From contig CAVARE010000074.1 in NCBI GenBank assembly GCA_963591145.1, positions 1 through 31,747 of the forward strand: 31,747 bases of DNA. The letters are read 5' to 3'. Shown in pieces: positions 29,572 to 31,747 of this stretch (position 1 is the first letter of the stretch; every line of letters begins with the position of its first letter). The translations under genes and the position numbers were made by a program. This stretch comes from RGIG5612 sp963591145 (GTDB taxonomy: Bacteria > Bacillota > Clostridia > Lachnospirales > Lachnospiraceae). The notes under the pieces were generated by a model. It was not told the origin of the DNA. It worked only from the letters and a program-made list of their open reading frames with translations, and ran no database searches.

Positions 29572-31263
29572 GTGAAGAAGTTACCAGTTGGCATTGACAG
29601 TTTTGAGAAATTAAGAAAAGAAGATTTCTATTATGTAGATAAGACCGGCCTGATCATTGACCTGATGCAAAACTGGGGAGAAGTCAACCTCTTCACACGG
29701 CCGCGACGCTTTGGTAAGTCCCTCAATATGAGCATGCTTCAGGCATTTTTCGAAATCGGAGGCAATAAAACCATATTCGAAGGTCTGACTGTCGGCAAGA
29801 ATCGGGAACTGTGCGAGGCATACATGGGCAAGTTCCCTGTAATCTCCATTTCACTAAAAAATGTAGATGGTCTGACATTTGATGTGGCTTACGAACTCCT
29901 GAGAAAATCAATATTTGACGAGGTTCTGCGCCATCAATATCTGATGGACAGCGATATCATCTCTGATGCTGACAAGAGCTCACTTAAAATACTGATTGAT
30001 AGACAGGATCACATTTCCGATATCACTGACAGTCTTAAGATGTTGAGCCGACTTCTGGAAAAGCACCATGGTCAAAAGGTCATCATACTGATTGACGAAT
30101 ATGATGTGCCATTGGATAAGGCCTATGCTCATGGTTATTATTCACAAATGATCTCTCTGATTCAATCTATGTTAGGAGCTGCGCTTAAGACTAACAGCAG
30201 TCTCTTTTTTGCCGTATTAACAGGATGTCTGCGCGTGTCCAAGGAGAGCATTTTTACGGGGCTTAATAATCCCAAAATATGTTCTATATCAGATATGCAA
30301 TTTGATGAATATTTCGGCTTCACGGATTCCGAGGTCAGGGAGCTGCTTTTAGCTTATGGTTTGGAAAATCATTACGACGAAATGCGTGAATGGTACGACG
30401 GTTATCTGTTCGGTGGTCAGAAGGTATACTGTCCGTGGGATGTGATCAACTATTGCGATGCCCTGCGTTCCAATTCTGCTGCCCAGCCGAAGGCCTACTG
30501 GCTGCATACCAGTGGCAATGACATGGTGCGCAAATTAATCGACGAGACCAAGACGGGCACTACACGCATGGAGGTAGAGGATTTAATCGAAGGACAGGCC
30601 ATCACCAAGAGTCTGAATGAACAGCTGACTCATAGTGAAATCGATAATAATGTCAATAACATCTGGAGTCTGTTATATATGACAGGCTATCTGACAGTAA
30701 CAGAATGCCCGACAGATGAAAGATACAATCTCCGAATTCCAAATCGCGAGATTCAGCAGATTTTCAAGAGCCAGGTTCTGGAGTGGTTCAATGCTAAGGC
30801 GCAGCTGGAGACAACACAGCTGACTGGATTATATGAAGCATTTGAAAATGGAGATACAGAAACAATCACCAGGCTTCTGAATAAGCAACTGATTTCTACC
30901 GTCAGTTTTTATGATGCCAGGGAATCCTTCTACCATGGATTTATGCTGGCATTACTGAATACCTGTGCACAGTGGTCCGTGTCATCCAATGATGAAGCTG
31001 GTTCGGGTCGAGCAGATATTATCGTTGAGCACGAGAACGGTGAGCTTGGTTTCGTGATAGAGCTCAAGGCTGTCAAGGATTCAAAAAAAATGGATGCAGC
31101 TTGCAAGGCTGCCATGCAGCAGATTGACGATAAGGATTATTCTGCCAGCTTGCGTCGATATGGTGTTGAAAATATTCGAGCCTATGCCATCGGCTTCTGT
31201 GGTAAGAAATGCCAAGTCATTAGCAAAAGAATATTCACCGAGGATGGCATAGCTCATTGCTGA
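29572..31263 (+). CDS. AAA-ATPase-like/PD-(D/E)XK nuclease-like protein
   Basis: 563 residues. It begins at once with the core block KLPVGIDSFEKLR, then FYYVDKTGLIIDL, the P-loop-like FTRPRRFGKSLNMSML and Walker B VIILIDEYDVPLDKA. The C-terminus has GRADIIVEHENGELGFVIELKAVK, the D-x(n)-E-x-K of a PD-(D/E)XK nuclease-like domain. It is a clear paralogue of the gene at 7537-9408 but lacks that protein's N-terminal helix-turn-helix. Start: GTG with AAAGGCGG upstream. The 150-bp leader holds small inverted repeats (TCCCG/CGGGA near 29485) but no convincing promoter. Biological role unknown. Confidence 0.85.
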   Translation: MKKLPVGIDSFEKLRKEDFYYVDKTGLIIDLMQNWGEVNLFTRPRRFGKSLNMSMLQAFFEIGGNKTIFEGLTVGKNRELCEAYMGKFPVISISLKNVDGLTFDVAYELLRKSIFDEVLRHQYLMDSDIISDADKSSLKILIDRQDHISDITDSLKMLSRLLEKHHGQKVIILIDEYDVPLDKAYAHGYYSQMISLIQSMLGAALKTNSSLFFAVLTGCLRVSKESIFTGLNNPKICSISDMQFDEYFGFTDSEVRELLLAYGLENHYDEMREWYDGYLFGGQKVYCPWDVINYCDALRSNSAAQPKAYWLHTSGNDMVRKLIDETKTGTTRMEVEDLIEGQAITKSLNEQLTHSEIDNNVNNIWSLLYMTGYLTVTECPTDERYNLRIPNREIQQIFKSQVLEWFNAKAQLETTQLTGLYEAFENGDTETITRLLNKQLISTVSFYDARESFYHGFMLALLNTCAQWSVSSNDEAGSGRADIIVEHENGELGFVIELKAVKDSKKMDAACKAAMQQIDDKDYSASLRRYGVENIRAYAIGFCGKKCQVISKRIFTEDGIAHC

Positions 31264-31322
31264 CCTGTGGGCATTACCGACGATGCATTGAATGAAAGTG
31301 AAAATGATTGAGATTGTAACAC

Positions 31323-31747
31323 CTATTTAGCTGACTCATCGGAACCGTAAACATCCTTGGCCATCGTCACATATGCATCGAACAGACCGTCGTGTATTTC
31401 CCAGATGAAGCTGCCGTTATATTTATCAGCTATGTCACTGATAATCTCCATTCCGAGACCGTGGATACCTGGATCTTTTTTTGTAGAGCTCAAAATACGG
31501 CCACGGATAGAGCTCTCCACAGGTTCTACTGCATAACTGTTAAGAGTTCGAATAAAGACGTGTGAATCATAGTCCATGAGTTGAAATTTGATATATTTTT
31601 CCTTGGATACAGAAGCAGCTTCATAAGCATTGTCTAGCAGATTCGAAACAACGGATGTGATATCTATATTCTCTATATTACTATTCTTGAGAGAATCTAA
31701 CTCATATTCACAATTAATATCGTGTTTCCTGAGCATCGTCAGTTTAT
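31323..31747 (-). CDS. GHKL-type sensor histidine kinase, C-terminal ATPase part (runs off the right edge)
   Basis: The frame is open to the window edge, so only about 140 C-terminal residues are seen. ITSVVSNLLDNAYEAASVSKE is the N-box of the HATPase_c_5/GHKL kinases, and GIHGLGMEIISDIADKYNG is the G-box region. Such kinases (AgrC-like) usually have an N-terminal membrane sensor and a LytTR-type response regulator next to them; neither is in this window. The stop is 60 bp from the convergent AAA-ATPase-like gene. Confidence 0.8.
   Translation of the reverse strand, partial: KLTMLRKHDINCEYELDSLKNSNIENIDITSVVSNLLDNAYEAASVSKEKYIKFQLMDYDSHVFIRTLNSYAVEPVESSIRGRILSSTKKDPGIHGLGMEIISDIADKYNGSFIWEIHDGLFDAYVTMAKDVYGSDESAK

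Overview
The window looks like a chromosomal segment of an anaerobic Clostridia bacterium, most likely Lachnospiraceae. Grounds are the low-to-mid GC, strong AGGAGG ribosome sites, a glycyl radical enzyme (GRE), a cytosolic hybrid histidine kinase, a C_GCAxxG_C_C protein and AAA-ATPase/PD-(D/E)XK paralogues. The family assignment is an inference from gene content; no taxonomic marker was compared.

Left part (1-7.5 kb), mostly household genes: the C-terminus of an MBOAT acyltransferase with an SGNH-type partner (cell-surface polymer acylation), a YgjP/DUF45 metallopeptidase, tRNA-Ser(GCU) with its own promoter and terminator, ridA (minus strand), an RlmD/TrmA-type RNA m5U methyltransferase and a large soluble hybrid histidine kinase with a duplicated sensory module. 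A minus-strand AAA-ATPase/nuclease-like gene with an N-terminal helix-turn-helix follows (7.5-9.4 kb).

Centre (9.6-26.2 kb), a coherent catabolic locus. A DAPG/phloretin-hydrolase-like gene has its own promoter and terminator. Operon 1 encodes a ribose/AI-2-type ABC importer (binding protein, permease, double ATPase, permease) and an M24-fold protein lacking the usual metal ligands. After a terminator, operon 2 encodes an SDR, a GRE activase, a Zn-type alcohol dehydrogenase, a GRE with an unusual GCQEN active-site loop, an RpiB-like isomerase, DhaL, DhaK, an LsrF-like aldolase/thiolase and a small VOC protein. A Crp/Fnr-family regulator lies convergent at the end. Both operons carry the same promoter design: two TGACA-N2-TGTCA palindromes exactly 32 bp apart, the proximal one about 42 bp upstream of the predicted start. 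This ties the two operons into one regulon, probably of the adjacent regulator. A plausible scheme is import, oxidation, radical dehydration or C-X cleavage, phosphorylation by DhaK/DhaL, isomerisation, and LsrF-type cleavage to a triose phosphate plus a small acyl or aldehyde product. The substrate cannot be read from the sequence. This locus is the best candidate for an undescribed system.

Right part (26.2-31.7 kb), an eroded accessory region. It holds a probable gene tail with its terminator, a truncated HTH gene joined to an internally deleted rhuM remnant, a vapB-vapC deletion fusion that keeps its operator-like palindrome, a C_GCAxxG_C_C protein, an acidic secreted protein with short DSDYST-type repeats, a second AAA-ATPase/PD-(D/E)XK paralogue, and the C-terminal part of a GHKL sensor kinase running off the right edge. 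No rRNA, CRISPR array, intact transposase or microcompartment gene was seen.
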